From: Gallionella capsiferriformans ES-2
GTDB lineage: Bacteria > Pseudomonadota > Gammaproteobacteria > Burkholderiales > Gallionellaceae
Assembly: GCF_000145255.1 (NCBI RefSeq)
Contig: NC_014394.1
Coordinates: 868,001 to 932,000 of the forward strand
Length of the DNA stretch: 64,000 nucleotides
Reading direction: 5' to 3'
A program made the translations under genes and the position numbers. Shown one piece after another: positions 36,738 to 45,261 of this stretch (its first letter is position 1; each line of letters opens with the position of its first letter). Under the pieces are notes generated by a model, which saw only the letters and a list, made by a program, of their open reading frames with translations, made no database searches and was not told where the DNA came from.

Positions 36738-36774
36738 ATTCCCTCCGAAACGGCAGCCCTCTGTTTCTTCATCC

Positions 36775-36791
36775 CTTAAGCTTGCCTTAAG
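36775..36791 (+). promoter_or_regulatory. PmrA/QseB-type operator (CTTAAG-N5-CTTAAG)
   Basis: CTTAAG at 36775-36780 and 36786-36791 with five bases between, about 60 bases before the start of the periplasmic protein gene and right after qseC. The same spacing and half-sites occur at 27471-27487. The neighbouring QseB-like protein is the natural binder. Confidence 0.8.
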
Positions 36792-36853
36792 GTGTGTCGT
36801 GGATACTGCCTCTACGCCAATCAGAAAGGCGCAACCTTAATCACGGAGGATTT

Positions 36854-37357
36854 ATGTCTGACAAGCAGCAACTATCGAAGCTTCTGGCCGTTTTCGGCCT
36901 GACTCTCGGCCTCGTCGCAACCAGCGTCTGGGCTGCCGAAACCGCAACACACAAGCATGATCACGACCAAGCCGACGCCCGCGCCAAGCTCTCGCTCAAT
37001 AACGGCAAGAAGTGGGCGGCCGACGAGTCCCTGCGCAAGGCGATGTCGAATATCCGCAATGCCATGGACGCCTCGCTGCACGACATCCACGAAGGCAAGC
37101 TGTCCTCTGCCAAGTACAGCGCACTGGCCGGGAAGGTGAATGATGAGGTGGGCTACATGGTGAGCAATTGCAAGCTCGAACCTAAGGCCGATGCGCAACT
37201 GCACTTGGTCATTGCCGATATTCTCGAGGGTGTCGAGGCGATGGAAGGCAAGGTCAAGAAGGTGAAGCGCCAGGATGGCGCGGTGAAAGTAATAGGTGCG
37301 CTGGAGAAGTACGGCACCTATTTCGATGATCCCGGCTTCAAACCGATCAAGGACTGA
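36854..37357 (+). CDS. Periplasmic protein, likely QseB target
   Basis: The 168-residue protein starts at the ATG at 36854 after GGAGG (36844-36848). It has a signal peptide (about 1-28, ending VWAAE), a His-rich segment HKHDHDQ near residues 33-39, and a helical mature part with KWAADESLRKAMSNIR, a single Cys in VSNCKLEP and a YGTYFDDPGF ending. Helical bundle and His/Met-rich start might bind metal, and I recognise the type as an unnamed family found next to qseBC genes. An operator for the regulator lies directly upstream. Confidence 0.65.
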   Translation: MSDKQQLSKLLAVFGLTLGLVATSVWAAETATHKHDHDQADARAKLSLNNGKKWAADESLRKAMSNIRNAMDASLHDIHEGKLSSAKYSALAGKVNDEVGYMVSNCKLEPKADAQLHLVIADILEGVEAMEGKVKKVKRQDGAVKVIGALEKYGTYFDDPGFKPIKD

Positions 37358-37379
37358 ACATCCAGTTATTACTCTGGCG

Positions 37380-37402
37380 GAGGCGGGCTTTATGCCCGCC
37401 TC
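37380..37402 (+). terminator. Hairpin after the periplasmic protein gene
   Basis: GAGGCGGGC (37380-37388) and GCCCGCCTC (37394-37402) form a strong 9-bp stem with a five-base loop, 20 bases after the stop. There is no T run, so it may stabilise the mRNA end rather than terminate by itself. Confidence 0.55.
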
Positions 37403-37412
37403 AGATCGCTGA

Positions 37413-37590
37413 CAAACCCCAAGGGCGAGAGCATCAGCGCGATAGCCCGCGACCGCGACCTCAATCTATCCCGCAATACCGTCAAGAAATACCTTGAATA
37501 CTGAGGTGGATCCTATTTATCTGCGAGAGCGGCAACCGGTTCTCAAACTGGGCACGCTCCAGCCTGTGCTGGAAACCTGGCTGGAGAAGG
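37413..37590 (+). pseudogene. IS21-type IstA transposase remnant
   Basis: The first part reads GESISAIARDRDLNLSRNTVKKYLEY, an IstA helix-turn-helix, then a stop; the next frame continues DPIYLRERQPVLKLGTLQPV, another IstA segment. So it is a frameshifted short fragment of an IS21-type transposase. The gene's catalytic core is absent. Confidence 0.7.
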
Positions 37591-37611
37591 GGACTGATCT
37601 GACCCAATGAA

Positions 37612-37646
37612 AAATACCCGCCACCAAACTACAGCGGGTATTTTTT
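37612..37646 (+). terminator. Rho-independent terminator (may act in both directions)
   Basis: AATACCCGC (37613-37621) pairs with GCGGGTATT (37634-37642), followed by TTTT on the plus strand and preceded by AAAA, so it would also act on the minus strand for the antitoxin gene that ends at 37671. Confidence 0.8.
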
Positions 37647-37670
37647 GGGTGAGGGAATGCCGTCGCCTAT

Positions 37671-38048
37671 TCAGGCAACAGTAACCCGATCTGCCTGACG
37701 GCAAACGTCAATGTCGACTGTGAGGTGGTGAATGACGACTTCGGGAACCTTGGCTTTTCCCAGTCCTTGATGCAGTCTGACAAAACCACTGGCCACCAAC
37801 TTCCCCAATGTGCGACTCACGTTCGGCTCGGCTCGACCCACCAGGCGAGCCAGATCGGCCACCGAAGCGGGCTTCTTCTCGTCGATGGTCGCCAACAATT
37901 GTCGATTTTCCGGAGTCAGAAGGCGAACGACGGCCTCAATAGACTCGAACGAAATCTGCCCTGCATCGCGTGGTGCTTGTTGTTCGCCACGAGCCACAGA
38001 GATCATTTCGGCTTTCAGGTCTTTCATTGATTGAATTTTCAGTTCCAT
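37671..38048 (-). CDS. MarR-like HTH protein, antitoxin of a broken pair
   Basis: The 125-residue protein (ATG at 38048, or TTG at 38054) has a winged helix pattern: RLLTPENRQLLATIDEKKPASVADLARLVGRAEPNVSRTLGKLVASGFVRL. It belongs to the small HTH antitoxin type found next to DUF6516-type toxins. The partner gene directly upstream on the same strand overlaps its start region but is truncated, so this antitoxin has no functional toxin. It could still bind its own promoter. The gene ends near a terminator. Confidence 0.7.
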   Translation of the reverse strand: MELKIQSMKDLKAEMISVARGEQQAPRDAGQISFESIEAVVRLLTPENRQLLATIDEKKPASVADLARLVGRAEPNVSRTLGKLVASGFVRLHQGLGKAKVPEVVIHHLTVDIDVCRQADRVTVA

Positions 38049-38050
38049 CT

Positions 38051-38213
38051 TCAATCCTCCTTGTCCTCTACAAAATCGAAGGCGACATCCTGTTCCTGCA
38101 ATGTGCGTTCTGCCTCCGTAAAGAAGTCCTCGAGCAGCTGTTCTACCGATACAAAATCGTAAGGGCGTCCATCGTCGTCCCTGGTTCGATGCCAGTGATC
38201 CGCCGCCAGAAGT
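38051..38213 (-). pseudogene. C-terminal remnant of a DUF6516-like toxin
   Basis: The minus-strand frame reads ADHWHRTRDDDGRPYDFVSV, then EQLLEDFFTEAERTLQEQDV, and ends just before the antitoxin start. That ending looks like the C-terminus of DUF6516-type toxins. The N-terminal half is missing: the sequence changes at about 38213 into a TolC-type gene on the other strand. The call rests on a short segment. Confidence 0.55.
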
Positions 38214-38702
38214 CGGCTTGATCTGGAGCGCGCGTCGGTTTACCCGGACGTGACGGTGGGTTTGGGTACAGGACGTGGAACCCCTGATAACTCCGGATTG
38301 AATGTCACGGCGTTAAGCTTATCCGTACCGCTGCCACTGTTTCGCCGCAACGGCACAGGAATCGGGCGCGCGACGACCGAATTGACCCAGATGCAGGTGC
38401 AGCGACAATCCGCGCAACGCGATGCACGCGCCCAGGTGTTGGCTCTGTGGGAGCGCTGGGTACATCTGAAAACGCGCGTCAAAAGGCTGAGCGAATCGGC
38501 ACTGCCAAGTCTGGCAGAAAATCAGCGCCTGTCTTCAGTTTCTTTTCGTGTCGGTGAGATTGGCTTACTGCAATTATTGATTGTGAATCGCCAAGTGCTG
38601 GACGGGCAGCGGGATTTGCTCGACGCACGGACTGAACTTCGCCTGACCCAGGTTAACTTGGAATCGGCAGCAGGCTGGCAGCCTGCGCGCAATAACCATT
38701 GA
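38214..38702 (+). pseudogene. TolC/CzcC-type outer membrane protein, C-terminal fragment
   Basis: The frame contains RLDLERASVYPDVTVGLGTG, SVPLPLFRRNGTGIGRATTE and later FRVGEIGLLQLLIVNRQVLD, the second repeat of the TolC/CzcC family. Only about the last third remains, so this outer membrane channel of the RND pump is not functional as it stands. The break coincides with the truncated toxin. A second tolC-type gene elsewhere would have to serve the pump. The fragment precedes the adaptor gene by about 30 bases. Confidence 0.8.
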
Positions 38703-38733
38703 ACAAAAAAATTAAAGTTAAGGAACGCATGAC

Positions 38734-39942
38734 ATGAAAAATTTACGCAGCGAACAAAAGCTAGACCCAAGGCGATTAATCTATTGGTTACTGGCAGGTG
38801 GTTTGTGTATCACCCTTCTTGCAGGATGCGGCGACAAAGCTATGCAAACTGAACCTGCCAACGATGCCGTGGCAGCATCTAAACCTGAAAAACAGGGCGA
38901 GAAAGATGCCGAAATGTTGCTTGTTTTAAGCGCCGAGGAGGTCGAAAGAGCTGCAATCAAGGTAGAGAAGTTGGAATTGCAAGCGCAAGCTGTGCAGGTG
39001 GTGGTTACCGCCACAATCCAGGCGAATCAGGACAGACTCGCCCACGTTGCACCTCGCATGGCAGGTCGCATTATCAAGGTTAGTGCCAACCTTGGAGACA
39101 AGGTGAAACTGGGGCAGGCACTCGCGGTGCTTGACAGCATTGAGTTGGGCGATGCGCGTTCCAGCTACCTGCAAGCGGTAAGTGAATCAGAAGTCGCACA
39201 GGCTGGATTCGAGCGTGCGCAGCGATTGAACGCTGACAATATCATTCCTGAAAAGGATTTTCTGCGCACCCGAGCCGAGTATGAGAAAGCCCGTGCTGCC
39301 TTGCGCGCCGCAGGTGACAAGTTACGCATGATGGGCGTTGTCCCTGAAAAACTTCAAGGATCGGCATTTCCGCTGACTGCTCCTATTGCGGGAATCATCA
39401 TCGAAAAAAAGGCGGTGCTAGGAGAACTTGCTCAGCCGGATTCATCCTTGTTTACAGTGGCTGATTTATCCAAGCTATGGATAGAAAGTGATTTGTTTGA
39501 CAAGGACATCGGCAAGATCAAGCTCGGTGCCAAAGCTGATGTCACAGTATCCGCTTATCCAGGCGTAGTGTTCAAGGGGCAACTTACCTACATTAGCAGC
39601 ATGATGAATAAGGAAACACGCACGATTAAAGCGCGTGTGGAAGTGCCGAATCTTGACGGCAGACTGAAACCTGAAATGTTTGCCAGTGTCGCGATAAACA
39701 CCGAAGGGGCGGGTGCTAAGGTGTTCATCGTGCCTGTTGACGCAGTGTTGCTACTGCAAGGAATACCGACCGTTTTCGTCGCTGAAAAAGGCGGGTTTGA
39801 ACCCCGCGCTGTGGAAGTGGGTGAACGAGCTCAAGATTACATCGTGCTTAAATCTGGCGTAGCGACGGGCGACAGCGTGGTGGTAAGCGGTGCTTATGCC
39901 CTTAAGGCACGCCTGCTCAAATCGCAAATCAGTGCGGAATAG
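38734..39942 (+). CDS. RND efflux periplasmic adaptor, CzcB/CusB type
   Basis: The 402-residue protein has a lipoprotein signal with lipobox LLAGC (about residue 29), a coiled-coil hairpin (about 170-240), and lipoyl/barrel segments (RIIKVSANLGDKVKLGQALAVLD, ITAPIAGIIIEKKAVLGELAQP). It belongs to the membrane fusion proteins that link an RND pump to a TolC-type channel for metal export. CzcB-type proteins export zinc, cobalt or cadmium; nickel and copper types are similar, so the metal is open. It is followed by the pump gene nine bases later. Confidence 0.88.
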   Translation: MKNLRSEQKLDPRRLIYWLLAGGLCITLLAGCGDKAMQTEPANDAVAASKPEKQGEKDAEMLLVLSAEEVERAAIKVEKLELQAQAVQVVVTATIQANQDRLAHVAPRMAGRIIKVSANLGDKVKLGQALAVLDSIELGDARSSYLQAVSESEVAQAGFERAQRLNADNIIPEKDFLRTRAEYEKARAALRAAGDKLRMMGVVPEKLQGSAFPLTAPIAGIIIEKKAVLGELAQPDSSLFTVADLSKLWIESDLFDKDIGKIKLGAKADVTVSAYPGVVFKGQLTYISSMMNKETRTIKARVEVPNLDGRLKPEMFASVAINTEGAGAKVFIVPVDAVLLLQGIPTVFVAEKGGFEPRAVEVGERAQDYIVLKSGVATGDSVVVSGAYALKARLLKSQISAE

Positions 39943-39951
39943 GGAGAGATC

Positions 39952-42900
39952 ATGCTGAACTATATTGTGGACCTCTCGTTGCGCTACAAGGTGTTGGTGT
40001 TGGTAGCGTTTGTGTTGGTGGTGTTGCTGGGCGTGAAAGCCTGGCGTGAAGTGCCGGTGGATGCTTTTCCTGATGTGACGCCAGTGCAGGTAAGCATCTA
40101 TACAGAGTCACCGGGTCTGGCTGCCGAAGACGTGGAAAAGTTGCTGACCTTTCCGGTGGAAACCGCCATGGCCGGTCTTGCTGACGTGGAAGAAATCCGT
40201 TCGGTATCGTTGTTCGGCCTTTCCTATGTGAGCGTTTATTTCAAGGATAATGTTGACATCTACTTTGCCCGTCGGCTGGTCGGCGAAAAGCTGATCGAAG
40301 CCAAAAACCGCATTCCTCAAGGGTATGGAGAGCCGGGATTGGGCCCGAATACCTCGGGGCTGGGACAGGTGTTCTGGTACACCATTGAAGCGGCAGATAA
40401 AAAGTTATCGGAAATGGATCTGCGCACGTTGCAGGATTGGAATGTTCGTCTAGTGCTGCGCACTGCATCGGGCGTCGATGACGTGATGTCATGGGGTGGG
40501 CAGGAAAAGCAATATCAGGTGCTGATCAATCCCCAAAAGCTAATTAAATACGGCCTAAACTTCAAGACTGTGATGGAGACACTCGCGGCTAATAACCGTC
40601 AGGTCGGAGGGCAATATCTCGATATTGGTCAGGAGCAGTATCTGGTGCGTGGGCTCGGTTTGGTTAGCAACGTGCAGGACATTGGCAATGTGGTATTGGC
40701 CACTCGTGAAGGGACACCAGTCTATGTGCGCGACGTAGCCGAAGTCAAAGAAGGGCCAGCACTGCGCTCCGGCGCTGTCACCAAGGACGGTAAAGAAGTC
40801 GTATTGGGTATGGCGTTGCAGCGCATTGGAGAAAATGCCAAGAACGTGGTGGACGCGGTGAAAAAGAAACTCAATACAGTGCAGCAGGCCCTCCCGGCTG
40901 GCGTTGCCATTAATACTGTTTACGATCGCACCGAACTGGTAGATAAGGCAGTCAAGACGGCGGAAAACGCGCTTATCGAAGGTTCTATCCTGGTGGCCAT
41001 TATCCTGTTCCTGTTTCTGGGAGAGATACGTTCCGCCGTGGTGGTTATCATCGCATTGCCGCTAGCCATGATGATCAGCTTCATCATGATGCAGCGGTGG
41101 GGATTGTCGGCCAATCTGATGTCGCTTGCGGGACTGGCCGTAGGCATCGGCATGATGGTAGATGGTGCCGTGGTGATGGTGGAAAATGGATTCCGTTTAC
41201 TTTCACATCAGACAGGCAAGACGGTGAACAAGACGCATGTCATTCTGGAAGCGGCGCGGGAAGTAATCAATCCGACTGCGTTTGCGATTCTAATCATTAT
41301 CGTGGTGTTTTTGCCATTGTTTGCCCTTACAGGCCTGGAAGGTAAGTTGTTCAAGCCGATGGCGCTTACCATCACCTTTGCAATGGTAGGTTCGCTGGTG
41401 TTGACCTTGACGCTGGTGCCGGTCATGTCGGCACTGATCTTGAAGCCCAAGGAAGAGAAAGACACTTTTATCGTTAAGTGGGCCAAAAGACTCTATCTTC
41501 CGTTGCTGGATTGGGCGCTGGAAAATAAGAGAAAAGTGGTTTCCGGGGCGTTGTTATTGCTGGTGGCATCTCTCGCGTTGATTCCTTTTCTTGGTAAGGA
41601 ATTCATGCCCACCTTGCAGGAGGGTGGCATTATGTTTCGGGTGACCAGCATTCCTTCTACTTCCCTCGAAGAATCTATTCGTCTCTCCAAGCGTATCGAA
41701 GCCGAGTTAAAAACTTTCCCGCAAACCGATTCTGCCATAGCGATGATTGGGCGGGCGGAAAAGGGCGAGACTTCCGATGTGAATTATATGGAGATTCTGG
41801 TGAATCTCAAACCGCGCGACCAGTGGCCCAAGGCCATTTCTTTCCCGGATCTCTCCAGAGAGATGCAGGATAAGTTGGAGCAAGCCGTTCCGACTGCTGT
41901 GTTTGCGGCTACCCAGCCTATACAAATGCGCGTCGAGGAGTTGATTTCCGGGGTGCGTGCCACGCTCGCGCTAAAGCTTTATGGTGAGGATCTTGCCACC
42001 CTGGATCGTCTGTCTGGGGAACTCCAAAGGGTGCTTGGCAAAGTGCACGGTGTTGCGGATCTGTCGCTGGAAGCCAACAAAGGCAAGCCGCAGATGGTGG
42101 TCAGGGTAAAAAGGGATGAAGCTGCGCGTTATGGTATCAACGCTGACGAAATTCTTGAGTTGGTGCAAGCTGGCATCGGCGGCAAGGCAGTGAGTACGCT
42201 GATAGATGGGGTTAAGCGTTTCGACATCCAGGTGTGGCTCGCCCCTGAGTTCCGCAACAGCGTGGAAGCTATCAACAATATCCCGATCCGTACTCAGAAT
42301 GGTGCTCTGATACCGCTTTCGAAAATCGCCACAGTGGACTTGGATGAAGGTTATTCCTTTGTGCGACGCGAGCAGTTGCAACGTTATGCGGTCATACAAA
42401 TGGATGTGAAGGGGCGCGATGTTGACAGCTTCGTGAAAGAAGCCGAGGCGAAAATCAAACGCGAAGTGAAATTGCCGAGCGGCTACTGGATCGAGTGGGG
42501 TGGTGCGTTCGAGAACCAGCAACGCGCCATGGCCAAACTGACACTGATCGTGCCACTCACCATCGGACTGATCTTCATCCTGTTGTATACGGCATTTAAT
42601 TCGCTTACCTACGCCACGCTGATCATTGCCAACGTGCCGTTCGCCACTATCGGCGGTGTGATCGGGCTATTCATTACCGGACAATACCTGTCTGTACCAT
42701 CGGCCATCGGATTTATTGCCGTATTTGGTGTTGCGATGCTGAACGGCATCGTGCTGGTGACTTTTTTAAATGATCAACGTGAACGGGGCTTGTCGGTGCG
42801 TGCAGCTGTTAAGCAAGGTGCCGCATTGCGATTAAGACCAGTTTTGATGACGGCTTCCATCGCCATCTTCGGTCTGGTGCCGATGCTCTTGTCTTCGGGT

Positions 42901-43038
42901 GTGGGCGCGGAAACTCAGCGCCCGCTGGCGACGGTCGTGGTGGGCGGATTGTTTACCTCTACGGCGTTGACGTTGCTGCTTTTGCCGTTGATGTACGAGT
43001 GGGTGGAGACACGCCGCGAACGCAAACAAGCGAAGTAA
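39952..43038 (+). CDS. RND heavy-metal efflux pump, CzcA/CusA type
   Basis: The 1028-residue protein is full length for a heavy-metal RND pump. It has transmembrane helices at the start (about 10-30) and two blocks of five to six further on, and the typical segments VPVDAFPDVTPVQVSIYTESP and AGLAVGIGMMVDGAVVMVEN with the proton relay residues. A large periplasmic part lies between. CzcA, CusA and NccA share this plan; the exact metal is not settled by what I see. It forms one unit with the adaptor, while the outer membrane gene is truncated. Confidence 0.92.
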   Translation: MLNYIVDLSLRYKVLVLVAFVLVVLLGVKAWREVPVDAFPDVTPVQVSIYTESPGLAAEDVEKLLTFPVETAMAGLADVEEIRSVSLFGLSYVSVYFKDNVDIYFARRLVGEKLIEAKNRIPQGYGEPGLGPNTSGLGQVFWYTIEAADKKLSEMDLRTLQDWNVRLVLRTASGVDDVMSWGGQEKQYQVLINPQKLIKYGLNFKTVMETLAANNRQVGGQYLDIGQEQYLVRGLGLVSNVQDIGNVVLATREGTPVYVRDVAEVKEGPALRSGAVTKDGKEVVLGMALQRIGENAKNVVDAVKKKLNTVQQALPAGVAINTVYDRTELVDKAVKTAENALIEGSILVAIILFLFLGEIRSAVVVIIALPLAMMISFIMMQRWGLSANLMSLAGLAVGIGMMVDGAVVMVENGFRLLSHQTGKTVNKTHVILEAAREVINPTAFAILIIIVVFLPLFALTGLEGKLFKPMALTITFAMVGSLVLTLTLVPVMSALILKPKEEKDTFIVKWAKRLYLPLLDWALENKRKVVSGALLLLVASLALIPFLGKEFMPTLQEGGIMFRVTSIPSTSLEESIRLSKRIEAELKTFPQTDSAIAMIGRAEKGETSDVNYMEILVNLKPRDQWPKAISFPDLSREMQDKLEQAVPTAVFAATQPIQMRVEELISGVRATLALKLYGEDLATLDRLSGELQRVLGKVHGVADLSLEANKGKPQMVVRVKRDEAARYGINADEILELVQAGIGGKAVSTLIDGVKRFDIQVWLAPEFRNSVEAINNIPIRTQNGALIPLSKIATVDLDEGYSFVRREQLQRYAVIQMDVKGRDVDSFVKEAEAKIKREVKLPSGYWIEWGGAFENQQRAMAKLTLIVPLTIGLIFILLYTAFNSLTYATLIIANVPFATIGGVIGLFITGQYLSVPSAIGFIAVFGVAMLNGIVLVTFLNDQRERGLSVRAAVKQGAALRLRPVLMTASIAIFGLVPMLLSSGVGAETQRPLATVVVGGLFTSTALTLLLLPLMYEWVETRRERKQAK

Positions 43039-43095
43039 ACCAGTAGCGTGCGGCATGACCGGGCCGCACGCAATCACTAAATCAGGAGAATCCGC

Positions 43096-43452
43096 ATGAA
43101 AGAAATCAAGGCTTATATCCACAACCACCGCATCGCCGATGTGATTCGCGCCGTAAAAGAATCAGGGCTGTGCAACACGGACGGAACGCCTGGCTGCCGC
43201 AATCTTGCCGTCATCCCGGTGCAAAGCCTACTGAAGGCGGTGGACGCCAAGGAGCAACACTATTCCATCGAATTGGCCGAGACAGTTATCAACGAATCGA
43301 AGCTGGAACTGGTTTGCGAGGATCGCCAGGTGGACGAGCTGGTGGCCATCATCGGGCACGCCGCCCGCACCGGCCAAGCCGAGGCTGGCTGGATTTACAT
43401 CAGCGACATCATCCAGGCAGTTCCGATAGCTGGTTGGCAATCCAAAACTTGA
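43096..43452 (+). CDS. P-II-like protein of a metal efflux operon
   Basis: The 118-residue protein begins MKEIKAYIHNHRIADVIRAV and has CNTDGTPGCRNLAV in place of the T-loop. The P-II fold signature, GQAEAGWIYISDI, is near the end. P-II-like proteins of this kind are often found after CzcA-type pumps and could sense metal or nucleotides and act on the pump. Two Cys residues in the loop (about 29 and 37) may bind metal. The gene starts 57 bases after the pump gene, with AGGAG before the ATG. Confidence 0.75.
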   Translation: MKEIKAYIHNHRIADVIRAVKESGLCNTDGTPGCRNLAVIPVQSLLKAVDAKEQHYSIELAETVINESKLELVCEDRQVDELVAIIGHAARTGQAEAGWIYISDIIQAVPIAGWQSKT

Positions 43453-43555
43453 ACGTAATGCGCCAATTAGCCGGAATTCTTGTGTTTATACATTGCGCTT
43501 GTCACCTTACGAACGAAGCAGGTGTGTACGTAATTAACGCAAAAAGGAGGAAATT

Positions 43556-43777
43556 ATGATGTGGGAATACGGGATGGGCTGTGGATGGCTGGGCATGGCG
43601 TTGTTCTGGCTGCTGCTGATTTTTCTGGTTTTGGCGGTGGTCAAATATCTTGCTGGTAAGAACGGGGGCGGTAGTGAACCCGCCAAAGCGCTAGAGATGC
43701 TGGATGAGCGGTATGCCCGAGGCGAAATCGGTCGTGATGAGTATCTGAAAAGGCGGGATGATATGAAGGGGATTTAG
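43556..43777 (+). CDS. SHOCT-domain small membrane protein
   Basis: The 73-residue protein has an N-terminal hydrophobic helix (about 12-32, GMALFWLLLIFLVLAVVK) and a C-terminal ALEMLDERYARGEIGRDEYLKRRDDM, the SHOCT domain. SHOCT proteins are widespread small membrane partners of metal and stress responses, with unknown action. A strong ribosome site (AAAAAGGAGGAAATT) precedes the ATG at 43556. It is in the metal gene group. Confidence 0.85.
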   Translation: MMWEYGMGCGWLGMALFWLLLIFLVLAVVKYLAGKNGGGSEPAKALEMLDERYARGEIGRDEYLKRRDDMKGI

Positions 43778-43848
43778 CAGGAAGTTTCTGGCCGCTAGGG
43801 CGTTTGTGCGGCATGGCTTGGTTATAAATGCAATTCAAGGAGAACAAC

Positions 43849-44244
43849 ATGGAAATTCGTTATGGATTTGGCAAGAAAGCTGTACTAGATTTTGACAGTG
43901 CTTTGGAACAAGTGGTACGTGCTTTGCAGTCCGAGGGTTTTGGTGTGTTGACCGATATCGATGTGGCTGCCACGATGAAAAAGAAACTCAATGCTGAGAT
44001 GCCACCTTACCGCATTCTCGGTGCTTGCAATCCCCCGCTGGCTCATCGTGCATTGCAGGCTGAGCCGTCTATCGGTCTGCTGCTCCCCTGTAACGTGGTC
44101 GTGCGCCAGGATGAGGAAGGCTCGGTGCATGTGGAATTCATTGATCCAGCCGCCGTACTGGATTTGGTAAACAAACCTGAGATCAGCCTGCTGGCGATTG
44201 AGGTACGTCAGCGGCTGGAGCGGGTATTGGCTGCTTTGCCTTAA
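43849..44244 (+). CDS. DUF302 family protein
   Basis: From the ATG at 43849 the protein has 131 residues and reads MEIRYGFGKKAVLDFDSALE and later LLPCNVVVRQDEEGSVHVEF, the pattern of the DUF302 family. These cytoplasmic proteins are often found with metal resistance genes; their action is not known. It follows the SHOCT gene by 71 bases. A short ribosome site AAGGAG lies before the start. Confidence 0.85.
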   Translation: MEIRYGFGKKAVLDFDSALEQVVRALQSEGFGVLTDIDVAATMKKKLNAEMPPYRILGACNPPLAHRALQAEPSIGLLLPCNVVVRQDEEGSVHVEFIDPAAVLDLVNKPEISLLAIEVRQRLERVLAALP

Positions 44245-44402
44245 TCTTTAGGAATATGCCTGTGTCCAGTGCTGTTGCTGGATGGGTCAGCCTCAGCCAG
44301 CTCAAAAATGATGCTTGACAACTGGAAATAAAGAACTTTGCAGTTTTTTCAAACCCGTAGGGCAGGGAGATTCAGGCAATGAAACATTTGACGAGGGAAT
44401 TT

Positions 44403-44834
44403 TCAGCTTTGTATTTTATTGGGGCATTTTGGCTTGTTACAGTCTGCGTAGATATAGAGAGAGTGGTCGTGAATGGTAAATCCGCGATCGGTGGCGGCTT
44501 TTTTCTGGCGTGCCTCAATAGTTGCGTCGTAAAACTCTTCGACATGGCCGCATTGCATACACACGATGTGATCATGGTGTTCGCCCTGATTAAGTTCGAA
44601 CACCGATTTGCCGCCCTCGAAATGGTGCCGCATCAGCAGACCAGCCTGCTCGAACTGGGTGAGCACGCGATAAATGGTCGCTAGGCCGACATCGTCACCG
44701 CTGGCGAGCAGCAGCTTGTATACCTCCTCCGCGCTCAGATGGCGTTGCTTGCTAGCTTCGAACAGGCTCAACACCTTGAGCCGTGGCAAGGTGGATTTTA
44801 GACCGACAGTTTTTAGGTGATCAGGTTGGTGCAT
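44403..44834 (-). CDS. fur: Ferric uptake regulator Fur
   Basis: The 143-residue protein has the Fur DNA-binding winged helix (LSAEEVYKLLLASGDDVGLATIYRVLTQFEQAGLL) and a dimerisation part with HHDHIVCMQCGHVEEFYD, which holds Fur's metal-binding His, Cys and Glu. A second Cys pair lies near the end (CNKPKC), so a structural zinc site is probable. The gene is divergent from the cupredoxin-iron permease operon, whose promoter has a Fur box. It would repress that operon when iron is sufficient. Confidence 0.92.
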   Translation of the reverse strand: MHQPDHLKTVGLKSTLPRLKVLSLFEASKQRHLSAEEVYKLLLASGDDVGLATIYRVLTQFEQAGLLMRHHFEGGKSVFELNQGEHHDHIVCMQCGHVEEFYDATIEARQKKAATDRGFTIHDHSLYIYADCNKPKCPNKIQS

Positions 44835-44888
44835 ATCAAGACCTTTTAGATTTCTGAGTCATCATGTCAGGAAATACTTGTAATTGCA

Positions 44889-44907
44889 AATAAGAATGAT
44901 TATCATT
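44889..44907 (+). promoter_or_regulatory. Fur box before the iron uptake operon
   Basis: AATGAT-T-ATCATT at 44895-44907 is a perfect 6-1-6 inverted repeat, the core of a Fur box, in the 100-base gap between fur and the cupredoxin gene. Fur with iron would block transcription here, so both fur and the iron uptake genes are likely iron-controlled. Confidence 0.85.
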
Positions 44908-44934
44908 CATGGCCAGTTAACTACGGGGTTCGCC

Positions 44935-45252
44935 ATGAAACGTCTTTCACTTATTTTCCTGCTACTACCATTCGCTGCCTATGCAGCCGATGCCGACTAT
45001 ACGCTGATCATCAAGGATCACAGCTTCCAGCCGTCTGAGTTAACCATCCCGTCAGGCAAGAAAATCAAGCTCTTGGTTGAGAATCAGGATGCCACCCCCG
45101 AGGAATTCGACAGCCACGATCTAAACCGGGAAAAAGTGATTGCCGGACGCGGCGCCGCGACGATTTACATCGGCCCACTTACGCCCGGACGCTACGCCTT
45201 CACCGGCGAATTTCACGCAGCAACCGCCCAAGGTTCAATCGTCGCAAAATAG
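44935..45252 (+). CDS. Periplasmic cupredoxin-domain protein (EfeO/P19-like partner)
   Basis: The 105-residue protein starts at 44935 with a signal peptide (about 1-18, ending AYAADA). The mature part has a cupredoxin fold: YTLIIKDHSFQPSELTIPSGKKIKLLVENQD, then EEFDSHDLNREKVI and GRYAFTGEFH. It lacks the full set of blue-copper ligands but keeps His and Glu residues for metal binding. In many Gram-negatives a protein like this is encoded just before the FTR1 permease and delivers iron to it. The gene is nine bases from the permease gene. Confidence 0.8.
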   Translation: MKRLSLIFLLLPFAAYAADADYTLIIKDHSFQPSELTIPSGKKIKLLVENQDATPEEFDSHDLNREKVIAGRGAATIYIGPLTPGRYAFTGEFHAATAQGSIVAK

Positions 45253-45261
45253 GAAAATATC

